A stretch of DNA of 64,000 nucleotides, taken from positions 18,359,027 to 18,423,026 of the forward strand of contig OZ025243.1 in assembly GCA_964019155.1 (NCBI GenBank), read 5' to 3'. The position numbers and the translations under genes were made by a program. The notes below the pieces were generated by a model. The model did not search any database, was not told where the DNA came from, and was given only the letters and a program-made list of their open reading frames with translations. Origin of the DNA: Osedax fenrisi (taxonomy: Eukaryota > Annelida > Polychaeta > Sabellida > Siboglinidae). Shown here one piece after another: positions 35,732 through 49,339 of this stretch. The first letter of the stretch is position 1. Every line of letters begins with the position of its first letter.

Positions 35732-36870
35732 GTATATGTAAATCTCATTACAGCATTGCAAAGCTTACTTAGACACGGATGCGTGGCCTCGCTAATTAGC
35801 CTAACGATGTTGCATAAGCCACGTTGCATCGTACCATCCGTAAAGCATCGATAACGCATATCTGATGGTAGAGCTACTCCTGGCGAACACTAAAATATCA
35901 TTATTATAAGAGATTCTTTACATCTAAACTATGTTATATGTTATTAATGAACTTAATTATAACCCTAATTGCACCAATAATGCATTGATATAGGCTTAAT
36001 AGTCTGAGTTTCCACAAATAATATTGTATTCTTTTATGAGGCATAATAAAGCATTATAATAATATAAATATAATAAAATTAATAATAAAATAAGGATTTC
36101 TTATTTTTATTATTAATTAATGATATTCCAAGTATATTCTCTCCAAAAATTAGTATTGATATATATATATATTATATATATATATAAATTATTTGTATAT
36201 GTGAATACTAATTAAAATATAGATATATTAATGATTATACATCTATATAAGTAGTGTATAACATTATTATAATATGCAATCGTAGACTTAACACATCATT
36301 GTGTGCGAACTTAAGCATATATTTTGTAAGGTTTATTCTATATTATTTTATTATTATTAATGGTATTTATCGTTATTCCTAATCTATTATTTTTATTCTA
36401 TATATATATATATATATATATACTTTTGAGAAATCATTTATGATTTATTTAAGTGTTTAAATAAACTTTTGCTCAATCAATTGATATATACAAATCGTTA
36501 TTTTACTTCAACGCCCGCCTCAATAATGGAAACATTTGAATACTGTTGCCGACTCATTCACACCGATTGTACAGATGATGGTCACACTGATCAGAATAGA
36601 GTCAGTTTAACCGGTAAATCAAAATTCCGAGGGTATAAATAAATACGCGAATATAAATATTCCGCGATGAATTAGATGTTAAACTAATCAATGCATTATT
36701 TTCCTTCAAAGTATAGGTAAAATTAGATATGTTCAATAAATGACGTTCATCAAAATATAACTATATATCTACATCATAACAATATCTATATATATATATA
36801 TATATACATATATAGATATGTATAACAAAATAGCTTATAGTATGAGTTAATGTATAGTATATTAATTGAA
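35094..36870. other. SLC7 intron 1, AT-rich part
   Basis: (TA)n arrays at about 35566-35604 and 35694-35726. No gene or element recognised; a unique moderately GC segment at 35750-35860 has no coding similarity I could see. Confidence 0.55.
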
Positions 36871-37384
36871 GTGCCTAATATAAGCCTGGATAAATTAGAA
36901 AGCTTTATACGAGCCCGATCTTAATTCGGGTTTCCTGTCGTCCGTAGACTCTTCGCATCTCATTATGTAAATACGATTACAAATATACCGATGAGTCATA
37001 GTCAGAGGCTATGACTCAGAGGCTATGACTACATCCACAACATGTAATACACATCTTACATCAACAACATGTAATATTGCCAGATGCAAACCACGGTTTG
37101 TACAATTCATTATCGAATGAATGCCTCACGCACGGATTATTTATTAATATAGAATTAAATCATCGATCGTGACCTATTCGGGTATGTATGTTATACTCGT
37201 GATGGATCCATTGATATACTGAATTATCTATCTTGAATTGAATCCAGAGAATACATATTACATTTTGTAGTCATAGGTATATTTAGATGACGAGATGCAA
37301 AGAGTCAATGTACGACAGGAAACCCGAATTAAGATCAGGGTCTATAAACCATTTCTAATTTATCCAGGTTTATGTTAGGCACTT
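36871..37384. mobile_element. MITE-like element with terminal inverted repeats of about 72 bp
   Basis: The left arm 36871-36942 (AAGTGCCTAATATAAGCCTG, then CTTAATTCGGGTTTCCTGTCG) matches the inverse of 37313-37384 (CGACAGGAAACCCGAATTAA, then TGTTAGGCACTT) with few differences. Total 514 bp with no ORF. Internal direct repeat GAGGCTATGACT at about 37004-37029. Confidence 0.82.
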
Positions 37385-37954
37385 GAATTTGTAAATAAGA
37401 TGGTATATCCGGAGTGTGACTCCTAATGTACTTGGTGGGCGGCATGAATGCGCCTAAGTTAGTTATTATATATATATAATATATATTATATATAATATGA
37501 TAATTAAGATGTTGGGTTTGAGTTGGTTTCACTGGTTTGGGTTAATTTGGTTTGGTTAGTTTAGTTTAGTTTTAATTTTACAGGATTTTTAACTGCATTA
37601 CATCCCAAGTGTGCCTATAAAAGAGATTGTATATAGGAAATCACTCACCCTTCTCGTTACTTTATATATATATATATATATATATATACAATTATCTTAT
37701 GATCGTAAGTCATAGTTAAATATAGAATATTCACCTAACTTAGCGCGCATTCACGCCGTCAGCCAATTATATTATGTGGCATCATTCCGAGGTGACACTC
37801 GAGTATAACCAATAATACACTATGCATATTTCAACTATATAACTATAGAATGATATCGAAATAATATCGCAATATATAGTTACTATAGTATACATAGTAT
37901 AGTATTATACTAAGTATATATATACTATATATTTAATATATATAAATATATATA
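37385..37954. other. Intron sequence with TTGGTTTAGTTTAG-type low complexity
   Basis: 37500-37580 is a degenerate GGTTTGGTTAGTTTAG tract; the rest is AT-rich with (TA)n at 37663-37688. Confidence 0.55.
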
Positions 37955-38695
37955 CTTTACTTTCTTACTTTTTTTGGTTTATGGACTACATCAGTGCGTG
38001 TGCAATCGGCCGTCCGTGGGAGGGAAGGTAAGGGAGAAGTAATAAGTCTTAAGGTGGCGTTTAAAGTAGGGAGTTGATGTGTTTGTTCGTAGGTGGTTGG
38101 GAAGGGAGTTCCAGTGGTAAGGGGCGGAGAGGACAAAGGAGCGTATGTTGGAAGAGTGGAGTTTGTGTAGATAGGAAGTGGTAAGGATAAAGGTGTTGGA
38201 GGATCGGGTCTGGAGTGGAGATATGGGTGTGTGTAGATGTAGGAAGGAGGCAAGGTAGTCAGGGGAGTTGTGAATAATAGCTTTGTGGATGGTCAGGGAG
38301 ACTTTATACTTTATGCGATAGAGGACTGGAAGCCATTGTAGTTTTTTTAGGAGAGGTGTAATGGAGTCAGGGGAACGACGGGGAAGTAAATGGACACAGC
38401 GGACTACAGCGTTTTGGAGTCGCTGTAGTTTGATGAGTTTGTATTCAGTGAGGTTAAAGAGTAGGGAGTTGCAATAGTCGAATATGGGGATGATGTAGGA
38501 GGAGGCAATGGTAATAGTGATGTGGAGGGGAATGGAGAGTCGGATTAAGCGGAGACAGTGTAGGTGATAGTGGATAGATTTTTGCATGTGTGTAAGATGG
38601 GAGTCAAGGGAAAAGGTGGAATCTAGATGGAAGCCAATATTTTGGACGTATTGAGAGTAGCAGAGTGTGGTATAGTCAAGTGAGATAGGGGGTAA
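37955..38695 (-). mobile_element. 3' fragment of a CR1/L2-like non-LTR retrotransposon
   Basis: Minus-strand reading from LDYTTLCYSQYVQNIGFHLD to the stop near 37991 covers the RT thumb and C-terminal region: PIFDYCNSLLFNL, LQRLQNAVVRCVHLLPR, LQWLPVLYRIKYKV and SAPYHWNSLPNHLRT. No RT catalytic part remains. Sense is the same as SLC7. More GC-rich than its surroundings. Confidence 0.85.
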
Positions 38696-39231
38696 TTATA
38701 TTATAATATATTATAATAATATAATATTTAATTATAGTAATTTACTATTATTTACTTACTAAGTAAACGATTATATTTTAGTATAGAGTATCATACGCAG
38801 TATGTATCTTAGCATGTGTGTCGTGTGTAAATCATGCGTATTTATATTCACTATAATAATTATTATAATTATACTAAGTATAATACTAGCCTAGATACAT
38901 ACTATATTAATACTAGAGTATATTATTATAATAATTATAGTCTATACTAAAATAAAATCGTTTACTATTAAATAAATTATGAAATAATTAAATCTATAAT
39001 ATCATATTATTATAATATGATGTTATAGATTTAATTATTTAATAATTTATTTATAATAATTATAAATATCATATATATTTAATATCATATTAATAATATG
39101 ATTATCAAGGTAGGTACCTCATCATAATCAGCATTATGGTAATGATTATGATATTAATTAATATTTAATATCATATTAAAATATGCAATGATTAAATTTA
39201 AAATAACTAGATTAATATATAATTAGAAAAC
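38696..39231. other. SLC7 intron 1, AT-rich flank of exon 1
   Basis: Very AT-rich with palindromic AATATGATGTTATAGATTTA-type segments around 38985-39040 (TATAATATCATATTATTATAA and its inverse). No gene. Confidence 0.55.
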
Positions 39232-39424
39232 CTGCCATTTCTTTTATTGCAATACCAGTCATAACATATATTCCTGCTCCAACAATACCTCCGATTGCGA
39301 GTAGTGTAAGGTCTGTCGCATTCAAACATCTTTCTAAACCACTATTAGAAATATCATTTTCAACGCTTTTCACCCTAAACATATGGCTTCGAACATCCTT
39401 AAATTTTGATAAAAATTCATACAT
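39232..39424 (-). CDS. SLC7 transporter exon 1 (N-terminus and TM1)
   Basis: Encodes 64 residues plus one base. The start chosen is the ATG at 39422-39424 (MYEFLSKF), which gives a cytoplasmic N-terminus of family-like length. An upstream in-frame ATG at 39463 would add 13 residues. Residues 30-38 LERCLNATD match the CAT signature before TM1, and residues 45-55 GGIVGAGIYVM form the unwound TM1 substrate-binding segment. The exon ends KEMAG with donor GGCAG|GTTTTC, phase 1. An upstream non-coding first exon cannot be excluded. The exon is AT-rich, unlike exons 2-14. Confidence 0.85.
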
Positions 39425-39687
39425 ATTCAATATGATATTGATATTATATAATTTATACAACAATCAAATACAAATAATATCTATATAGTGATCTATAAGT
39501 TACTATGTTACATAGTATGTATAAATAAATAAGGACATAATTATTTGTAATTATGAATTGTAATTTATAAATACAAAGATCTTAAATATAAAATATATTT
39601 TAATGGTACTGAAATATTAAGATCCATATATATTGTCATGGCCTCTTTAGCTTCAGAAAGCTTCAGGAAGCTAAATAAATCAATGCT

Positions 39688-39729
<42 letters not shown>

Positions 39730-40104
39730 AGGCCTCAGTAACCTCGGTGGTTATAGGAGGTATTGATATGCATGGCCTCCTTTAGCTTATATGAAAAAAG
39801 TGTCATATATGTATATAACAATTTGATATATAAATATTCATTTACAATTATTATTCTTGTTATGCTTATTAATTTATACATTTAACATGTAATGAATTAC
39901 TATATTTAAAAGTGTATGAATACTATACATTGTATAGCCTGAATATTATATATGAAATACGAACTAGAAATATACAAAACCTCCTATAACTTCTAAATAA
40001 GTTATATGGATATTGCATATATGCCAAAATGCATGTGCGAAACTTTAGGGGAGATATCCCCCTATCAAATTATTATTAAATAAATTATTATATATATACA
40101 CAAA

Positions 40105-40163
<59 letters not shown>

Positions 40164-40499
40164 CAAGATTTAGGTTAATTATATAATCAGTCAGGAAAGT
40201 TTAAATAATTATTTCAAAATAATGAAAATAATTTTTTAAACCGTTGTGTCCAACCAGATTCTTGACAATATAACGTGTATTATCCTGTAGTATCAATAAC
40301 TCTACTGATATAATAAACAACGTGGATGAGTATTGTAAAAAAATGGTATGGCTTCAGGTAAATCTACTGGTATATTACACCTTTATTTATTCTTGGCATA
40401 TCTATGGTATTTCCAATCATTTAAATTTTGGAGAAATGTAATGTAATGCAACAAAGTAAAACTATTACTGTAAGTTTAATGATTTCATCTTCAAAATCA
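39425..40499. other. Upstream region of SLC7, AT-rich
   Basis: Probable 5' untranslated and promoter region, but no TATA or CpG feature stands out in the AT background. (TA)n at about 39689-39727 and 40110-40160. Short repeat GGCCTCNTTTAGCTT at about 39642 and 39774. Confidence 0.45.
40110..40160. repeat. (TA)n array
   Basis: Uninterrupted TA dinucleotides, 5' side of the hAT remnant. Confidence 0.95.
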
Positions 40500-41140
40500 G
40501 TCATCCACAAACTATAAGAATGCAGAGAAGAAATCATATTAGTGACACAATAAACCGAGTCAACAAATTGATAGATGATAATGATATTGATGAATTGATG
40601 TTACCAAGAAAAATAAAGCGAAAAGATAATAATCAACATATTAATATAGAATAATTTTATCGAAGAGATTATTATAGAATTATTGATATGACAATTGAGT
40701 CATACATATTTTAATGCAACAGATATTAATTTAATAATTTAATATATATATAAAAACAAATGGAAAAAATATGTACAAATACAGACAAAAATATCGATAT
40801 AATAAAATACTAACCAGAGTTATGTAAAGAAGATTTGATTGCCGAAATTAGATGTTATAAAAAACGTTATAACAACATGAATCTGAACAATATTATAACA
40901 AATTTTAAAACTATGTCTAACGAAGTAATACATTTTTTTCCAGAAATTCAAACCCTATTAAAATTACTTATAGTATCACCTGCAAGTTCGTATGACGCTG
41001 AAAGGTATTTCAGTGCGTTAAGAAGATTAAAGTTATGGCTAAGAAATAGCATGATACAGAGAAGATTACATGCGATAATGATTTGCAATATCCACAAAGA
41101 AAAATTGGAAGATATAGATGACATATTAAGTTATTTATAA
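40500..41140 (+). pseudogene. hAT transposase remnant (zf-MYM1-like C-terminus)
   Basis: The 40835-41137 frame encodes ASSYDAERYFSALRRLKLWL and RLHAIMICNIHKEKLEDID, the hAT dimerisation domain as found in zinc finger MYM-type 1-like transposases. Upstream, in the same orientation, NRVNKLIDDNDIDELMLPRK, FYRRDYYRIIDMTIESYIF and ATDINL match the preceding part of that protein but with stops and frame changes between 40660 and 40835. The N-terminus and catalytic core are not recognisable. Degenerate and inactive. Confidence 0.85.
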
Positions 41141-41187
41141 ATAAATCATATGAGAGAAGAAGTATTACATTTGGTAAATTACTTTTG

Positions 41188-41233
<46 letters not shown>

Positions 41234-41249
41234 TTCGATTTTTATACTT

Positions 41250-41415
41250 TCCCGTTACCGTTCTAATAATTGTATCCGTTCCCGTTCTCGTTCCTTTTAA
41301 TGTAACCGTTCCCGTTCCCGTTTCCGTTATTTTTATATTATCCTTTCCCGTTCCCGTTCTTGTTATATTACCCGTTACCGTTCCCGTTACCGTTCCCGTT
41401 CCCGTTCCTTTGATA
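41250..41415. repeat. CCCGTT/CCGTTC hexamer array
   Basis: About 20 imperfect units of TTCCCG/TTACCG, broken by AT-rich spacers. Similar units reappear at 42615-42712 in the same orientation on the far side of the second hAT remnant. Confidence 0.85.
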
Positions 41416-41699
41416 TGTAACGTTTCAGTTTCAGCTTTTTATTATTCATAAAATACAGTATACAATTTATACTTCAAAATATACACTATAGGTATATATA
41501 ATATACCTAGTGTATATATATATATATATACAGTAAACATGTATACTGCAATTCATACTAAACAGTGTAATATAGCCTATAGTAAATATTTTACGGAATA
41601 AGTATAAATGTAAGTAGGGATTATCCGGTAATACCGTGTACTAATTATACGGTAAATTGTACACGGTGTAAAATATACATTGCACTAGATAGTTTACAA

Positions 41700-42335
41700 G
41701 GCGATATCGATGCCTTTTAATTTAATTTGAACCTACCGACGTTATTGGGAATTAAATCAAGAATGACTAACATTAATAACCTAAAGTATTGCGATGCACT
41801 AGTTAACGCATTATTAAATGGTTTGCAAACTATGTTTACTACATATTTAAATCTAGAATTAGAAAGTGAGCACGTCATATTAGCTACTAGATATAATTAC
41901 CTATATCTAACCCTAAATTTAAATTAAATTTTCTATCAAATGATATAAAAATCATCGTTTACGGTTAATTGAAATGCTAAAGGATGAAATAAAATTAACA
42001 GTAAATGATGATGTTATTATTCAATATGAAAGTGATTATAATGACCTATATAGGAATGATTATAATGACCTATTAGAAAAATAATGCATTTCTACAACTA
42101 GTCAAGAATTTGAAATAATTAGTTATTTGAATAGTAATGCAAGATAATTATATATGCTTAATAATTATAAAATAATAAAGCAAATATTTATTAAATAATA
42201 TTGTATATTGTCATCTTCAGCACCTGTCGAACGAATATTTTCGCTAACAACACATACTAATAGTGACAAAATAAATAGAATTGGCGATAAAACATTCGAG
42301 TATATATTAGTATTAGGTATATTAGTATTATAAAT
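41700..42335 (+). pseudogene. Second hAT (Ac-like) transposase remnant
   Basis: The 42208-42320 frame reads SSSAPVERIFSLTTHTNSDK and NRIGDKTFEYILVLG, the hAT C-terminal motif (SSAPVERVFS...NRLSD). Preceding frames, LALNGLQTMF-like at 41800 and IEMLKDEIKLTVNDDVIIQY near 41975, are in keeping with the region before it but are interrupted by stops. Different hAT lineage from the 40.5-41.1 kb piece. Confidence 0.75.
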
Positions 42336-42614
42336 ATTAGTATTACCCTACGATGTAGGAATATATAAATAACCTAATATGTATTAAATGTTAAATGTAT
42401 TTATTAATATTATTATTGTATATTTGTTTATTATATTAAAATGTGTATTATAATTGTAATACTATTGTAATTCCTATTCGTTGTAATTCTTTATTTATAT
42501 TGTAATAGATTATAAAATAAATATAAAAAATATCTTGAATTAATAATATATAAATCTCAGTATTTTTAAAGGAACGCGATCCACTGGAACTATAGTTCCT
42601 ATATTTCTGTCTAA

Positions 42615-42720
42615 GCGTTCCCGTTCCTCGTTCCTGTTCATTATGCTGTATCTGTTCCATTCTGTGTTATCGTTCCCGTTCCTATTTTTATTTCCGTTCC
42701 AGTTCCTGTTCCAAAAGGAA
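42615..42720. repeat. CGTTCC-rich hexamer cluster
   Basis: Irregular GTTCCCGTTCC, GTTCCTGTTCC and TTCCGTTCCAGTTCC units with a GGAACG inverse copy at 42572 and 42717. Pairs with 41250-41415 around the hAT remnant. Confidence 0.75.
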
Positions 42721-43109
42721 CGACGCCCAACACTGGGTACCAGTCGATAGTATTCATAGAAAAGGGAGTTCATTTACATCGAGTAGAATAATAAAACAAA
42801 TATGTAATATAATATAATATTTGTAATTTACATTTTACAATACAATATTTCAATTATTATAAATATAACAATTAATAAAATATAATCATGATATAGTATA
42901 TATGTGTATCATACATATTGTATGTATACATATTATTACCCATATGTCAAGTATAATTTAATAATAGCTACAGAATGTTGGTATACCAACAGTATGTAGT
43001 ATACCACCTATATAGCGATTATTTAATTCTAAGTATATATATAATCTCTCCTTGCACAAACTATTAGATAATAATAATGTTAATCGTTACGTAAGGACAT
43101 TATGTTCGG
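42721..43109. other. Intergenic AT-rich sequence
   Basis: No gene or element recognised. A TGTTGGTATACCAACA palindrome lies at 42975-42990. Confidence 0.55.
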
Positions 43110-45165
43110 CGTTATCAAAAGCATAAGTTGCGTACACTTGAAAATAAATTGATAAAATCAAAATCTGAATATATAGCTACTTGCGCTTTATCAACTGATC
43201 AAATCCAAATATAGTCGTGATCTCCTAATTACAAAATCGCTTCATGTTACTGCCTCTCTGGAATCATGCTCATCAGATCAAAAGAAAACGTTCACCATTT
43301 GTTCGAAACTCATTGGGCGAAATAAAAAGAAAGCTTTACCCGACTTTCCACCAGAAACCTTATCATCAACTTTCGATGACTATTTCCATCATAAGCTTAC
43401 AAGTACTCTCAGCAATCTACCACGATATACCACTTTAATAACCCCCTCCATGCCAAATCACTCACTTAATGTATTTTCACTCCTTTCCATGTCAGACATA
43501 GGCACACTTCTTAAAGCAACTAAAAGTTCATCTCCTCTTGACCCTTTTCATCTTTCCCTTTTACACGAAATCACTGAATCCCTCACTATCCCTCTCAATA
43601 ATATATTCTGTGAATCCCTCGAATCCGGTACATTTCCAACATCCTATAAACATGCATTCATTACACCCCTCCTTAAGAAACCAAACTTTGACAAACTCAG
43701 AGCCTCAACAATTATCGCCCAATCTCAAATCTGTCGATACTTTCCAAAAATTTGTAACGAATCGTCGCGAAACAACTACCGTCTTATTTAATATCACACA
43801 AAATCCCTCATATCTTCCAAAGTGCATATTTTCCTTCCAAATCAACAGAAACCGCACTAGCGAAGATATCCAGCGATATTCTCACTAACCTTGATAACAA
43901 AAATGGCACAATACTCGCACTACTTGATCTCTACTCTGCGTTTGACACTATTGACCACACGATTCTCATACACCGTCTTACATCTATAGGTATACCTAAT
44001 ATATCACTGGTACTGCACACAAATGGCTATCCTCATTCATAACCAACCGAACTTCCTCAGTTTTATTTCACTCAACCCGTTCATCTTCCCGTCTTGTAAC
44101 ACACGGTGTTCCCCAAGGGTCAGTCCTTGGACCAATTCTTTAATATTTATATAATTACCCTTCTTCACCTTATCTCTAATTATCCAGTTAGCTTCCATAC
44201 ATATGCAGACGACATCCAACTTTATGTAAAATGTACAGAAAACGTAAATTTTGCACATGGCATCCTTTCCTCTACTATTACCACCATTCATATCTGGCTC
44301 ACAATAAACTTCCTCGTCTTTAACCCAATTAAAACCGAGTTTATCTTCCTTCACCTTCCACTCCGAAGTAAAACTTTACAAACTCCCTCTCCAATTAACA
44401 TTAATGGAAAGCTCATCATGTACTCAACCCATGTCATAAATCTTGGTGTTATATTTGACAATACTTTTAATTTTTATAGACAACTGTCCTACATAACAAA
44501 ACTATTAACTACATTCACTACGCCTTATTCGTAATCTAATATCAATATACACCGCTACTATTATAGCTTCTGCTTAAATCCTACCTTTATTCGACTACTG
44601 CAATGTTATCCTTTACAATACCCCCTCATCATATATTACTAAATTCCAAATTCTTCAAAATTATATAGCTAGGTGTATATTCAACATACCAAAATACTCC
44701 CATGGGAGTATGCATACTCATATATCTCCATTCCTAGTTAAACTCCACTGGATACCTGTACGCCATACAGTGTACGCCATATAATCCTATATAAAACTCT
44801 ACTACTGGCTCATAAAGAAATCCACCATGACTCTCCTGACTACCTAGCATCCCTACTCAAACTTAAATTACCAACTAATACCACTACACGCTCCACCAAT
44901 ACGTTTATACTTCAACTCCCTCCTAAACACAACTTACATTCAACTAAAACTCGCGCATGGGTAATATCCGTCCCATACTCCTGGAACACCATCCCTACAT
45001 CCATCCGTACTATAGTAGTGTGTATACACCATCAGCTCCAAACTTCAAGAAACTACTGAAAACCTACCTATTTAATATGAAACATTAACTTCAAATATAT
45101 AGGACAGCCGATTGCTTTATAAGCACAGTTCGCAGTCAGAAAACCGAAAAATGTAAAATGTAATG
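43110..45165 (+). pseudogene. Degenerate CR1/L2-like non-LTR retrotransposon
   Basis: Plus-strand pieces in shifting frames: KATKSSSPLDPFHLSLLHEI and FCESLESGTFPTSYKHAFIT (43450-43730), a collapsed NYRPISNLKS region, SAFDTIDHTILIHRLTSIG (43930-43995), THGVPQGSVLGP (44100-44135), HTYADDIQLYVK (44195-44230), VINLGVIFDNTFNFYRQL (44430-44487) and LHWIPV/LEYC-type C-terminal pieces up to about 45080. Many frameshifts and stops. Most similar in motif wording to the copies in SLC7 intron 10 but far older. Confidence 0.88.
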
Positions 45166-45547
45166 TATCATGTTCTCCCCTACGAAGACATCGTCACGGA
45201 ATTAAGTAGGTATATCATATTATACACGTGCAACTAATGAATATATGTCGAAGGAATAACAATAGTATACTATAGTATCTTAACCATATTTGTTATTTAT
45301 ATTTTAGTCGACCTTTCTTCCCATCCAGGAATATTTAATAAGTAATCTATAGATGACGTTTTCAATTATAAGCACATGGCTCTATAGAGCATTATAATTA
45401 GCACATTATAATGTCCCTTCGAACCGGTTTTTGAGTTAATGAAACTATGGTTTTAATGATAGTTGATCAATAAAGAGACGATCATCAAACCTCGTCCTAC
45501 TAGTGGAAATTAACCTAGTATTTTAACAGTAACAAGAGTATTTCCGG
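45166..45547. other. Intergenic sequence
   Basis: Contains the recurrent phrase TTCCCATCCAGGAAT (45314-45331) shared with 26960 and, inverted, 53942. Otherwise nothing recognised. Confidence 0.5.
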
Positions 45548-45745
45548 AAATGTTTGCTAGGAAGTGATTTTCAATCAAGTTGTAGTGGGATACCCCCTTT
45601 AAATTTACTATATTTCAAGCAAGTTACCGGAAAGTAAGGAGATATCACACTACAATTGTAGTTAACTTCATAGAAAATCACTTTCTAGCACAAATTTCCG
45701 GACATTATTTCCGGAAATACTTGTAGTGGGATACCCCCTTTACAC
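45548..45745. mobile_element. MITE-like inverted-arm element (TTTCCGGAAAT type)
   Basis: The left arm AGTATTTCCGGAAATGTTTG is mirrored by ATTATTTCCGGAAATACT ending at about 45722. Internal GTGATTTTC.. and CACTTTCTAGC arms also pair. TAGTGGGATACCCCCTTT occurs twice, near 45584 and 45722. Related sequence is found at 52706-52993. Confidence 0.7.
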
Positions 45746-45823
45746 GGATACTTTAACAATACAAAGTCTTAACATTTTATGACTCAATATTTGTATTCAA
45801 AAATTACAATATATTAATATTAT

Positions 45824-46656
45824 ATGATTATAGATATTATTGTGATTTTAAAATGTTATTTAATATTTTAATTCCATATATATAGCAGGGGTGTTCGTAT
45901 TCGGTACCCGTGTCCGAATACGGACACCCTGTGTTATAATAAGGATACCCTAAATACCACTAGATAAACCATATATTATTTATGAATCAATTATGTCTGC
46001 AGACAAATTACAATTACATTATTTATAATTAATTTTATGAATAATTTATTCTAATTTAATTAGTTAATAATTTATTTATTTTTATTATTTTTGTAACCCT
46101 AATACTACAATTTAAGTATCTAAATAATACAAAATTTAGATTTAGTTTTATTGGTAGTATTAATATTATAACACACACGATTTTTATGAAAATCAGAATA
46201 GTTCATATATAGCGTATACGCTGCGCGCTGATTGGTTATAGTGTGTCCGTATTAAGACATATAGAGTGTCCGTACTAGGGACTTATATGACCTCTAGATA
46301 TATGCTTATAACTTAATTAAAATTTGTTAACAAATATAGCAATTATGTATATAATGTTTAGAATGATTTAGTTTTTAATAACATAGTGTTATATTTAATA
46401 TCGATACATTTGTATATTCTTGAGAAGGTTTTAAGTTGAAATATTTTTTCATAAATTTAATAACGTAATAATATAATCAGTTTATTTGATATATCAGCAA
46501 TATTTTGAATACTTAAAAAATGAAAAATACTTTTTGAGACTATTTATATAATTATGAATATTTTATACATTAAATATTTGTGTAGGATTTATGGTTTCTG
46601 ATATACCGAGAGTGTCCGTATTCGGGCACTGTGCTTATTCGGTTACTTTCCCTTAT
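45824..46656. repeat. Tandemly duplicated 0.7-0.8 kb unit, copy A
   Basis: Contains GTGTCCGAATACGGACAC, GTGTCCGTATTAAGACATAT, GTGTCCGTATTCGGGCACT and a TTATAATTAATTTTATGAAT core. The next unit (46657-47372) has the same landmarks in the same order. Confidence 0.8.
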
Positions 46657-47372
46657 AGATATTATTGTGATTTAAAATGATGTTTTATCTTTTAATTTAT
46701 TAGATAACGAGGGTGTCAGTATTCTGTACCCATGTCCGAATACGGACACTCTACATACCACTAGCTAAACGATATATTATTGATGAATCAGATAAATTAC
46801 AATTACATTATTTATAATTAATTTTATGAATAATTTAATAGTTTTATTAAATTTAAATTTTATTAAATAATAATATAAGTTAAGTATCTAAATAATAACA
46901 TGTTTAGATGTAGCTTCATTAGTGGTCTTACTATTATAATTCACGCAATTTTTATAAAATCATTAAAAAAAATCGCGCTGATTGGTTATAGGGTGTCCGT
47001 ATTAAGACATATATAGTGTGTCCGTATTAGGGACTTATATGACCTATAGATATATACTTATATCTTAATTAATATTCGATAACAAATATATTAATTATGT
47101 ATATAATGCTTTAGTTTTTTAATAATATATTGTTATGTTATATTAATGCATTTTGAGAAGGTTTTAAGTTGAAATAATTTTTCATAAATATACAAAAATA
47201 ATAAAAAAAAGCAGTTGTACAGCACTATTTTAAATATTACAAAAATAAAAAATATTTATTTAGACTATTTATATAATTATGAAAATGTTATTCATTAAAC
47301 AATTTGTGTAGGATTTATGGTTTCTATCTTCTAAGATATCTAGAGTGTTCGTATTCGGGCACTTTCCCCTAT
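46657..47372. repeat. Tandemly duplicated 0.7-0.8 kb unit, copy B
   Basis: Same order of landmarks as copy A, diverged and slightly shorter. Both lack ORFs. The GTGTCCGTATTCGG phrase appears at both ends and in the middle, suggesting a non-autonomous element with repeated terminal motifs, duplicated in tandem. Confidence 0.8.
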
Positions 47373-47814
47373 CTGTATGTTTAATATATTAACTAATTGA
47401 ACGTCATTGTCCGTTTTTATGATGATGAAACGTATGACATACTATAGTAGTATTACTGTAGTACTATATTATATTTGTCTCTACCTATTTCTCATATAAA
47501 CATAGACATAACATTTGGTAAATTCTAATTATAATATATATATACGGATATATATGTCCATATATGGATATATAGGATCAAAATGAATAAATAATATGAA
47601 GAATAACATGACATCGAATCTCATGATAGTGGCATCATGAGTATCACCATATGTATACAGTGTATATATAGTATACTATACACCTATAGGTAATATAATG
47701 TGTATGTAATTCGTGTATACATGCACATATACGTTATATTGTCTTCTTCCCATTGCAATCTTCCTATTGTTATATTATCAAATATGTTATTATACTTGTT
47801 GTATTGTAATAACA
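47373..47814. other. Intergenic AT-rich sequence
   Basis: Self-complementary TATATATGTCCATATATGGATATATA at about 47550-47574; no gene. Confidence 0.5.
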
Positions 47815-48220
47815 GTAAATATAATTGTATATATTAAAAATGTTTATACTATTTATACACACATCGATAAATCATTAATAACCTATAGGTCATAAACTAT
47901 ATGTATACAGACTAATATTTATTATAATATTTAAGATAAAGCACGTAATAACTAGGTTGTTTTTCTTTCAAAATGATATTATTATTAATAAACAAGCCAC
48001 GAAGTGAGATAATAGAATTCATGTTTTCAGGAATATACAAAATTATCGTACTTTTTTATTGTAAATAATAACAATAAATATAATTGTATACATTACAAAT
48101 GTTTATAGTATTTATATACACGCATTGATGAATCAGCACTGTCTACGAATTACAATTATTTCAAATAAAGTACATAACAACTGTTTTTTTTCTTTCAAAT
48201 ATATATAATTATAAATAAAC
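47815..48220. repeat. Direct repeat of about 255-bp spacing
   Basis: TAAATATAATTGTATA, AATGTTTATA and TTTTTCTTTCAAA landmarks at 47815-47975 recur in order at 48068-48210. Diverged tandem duplication, no ORF. Confidence 0.65.
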
Positions 48221-49180
<960 letters not shown>

Positions 49181-49339
49181 GGTAGCTCGTAATACAAATT
49201 TAATCAAATAATAATAAGAATAATAATAAATAATACATTTAAAAACAAATGATAATACAATTGTTAAAATATATAAATATTGTAAAAAAATAATTTAATT
49301 ATAAAACTATTCCAGTTACTGAATTTCATCATTTGATAA

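Noticed and set aside
33756..36430. ORFs such as IYIYIYIY or YTHTHT in TA and CA tracts
   Set aside because: Simple-sequence translations; the only coding TA run is the short one in SLC7 exon 3, supported by the flanking family sequence.
41250..41415. Interstitial telomere repeat
   Set aside because: CCCGTT/CCGTTC is not TTAGGG or another telomere repeat I know, and units are irregular; better explained as expanded repeats near hAT remnants.
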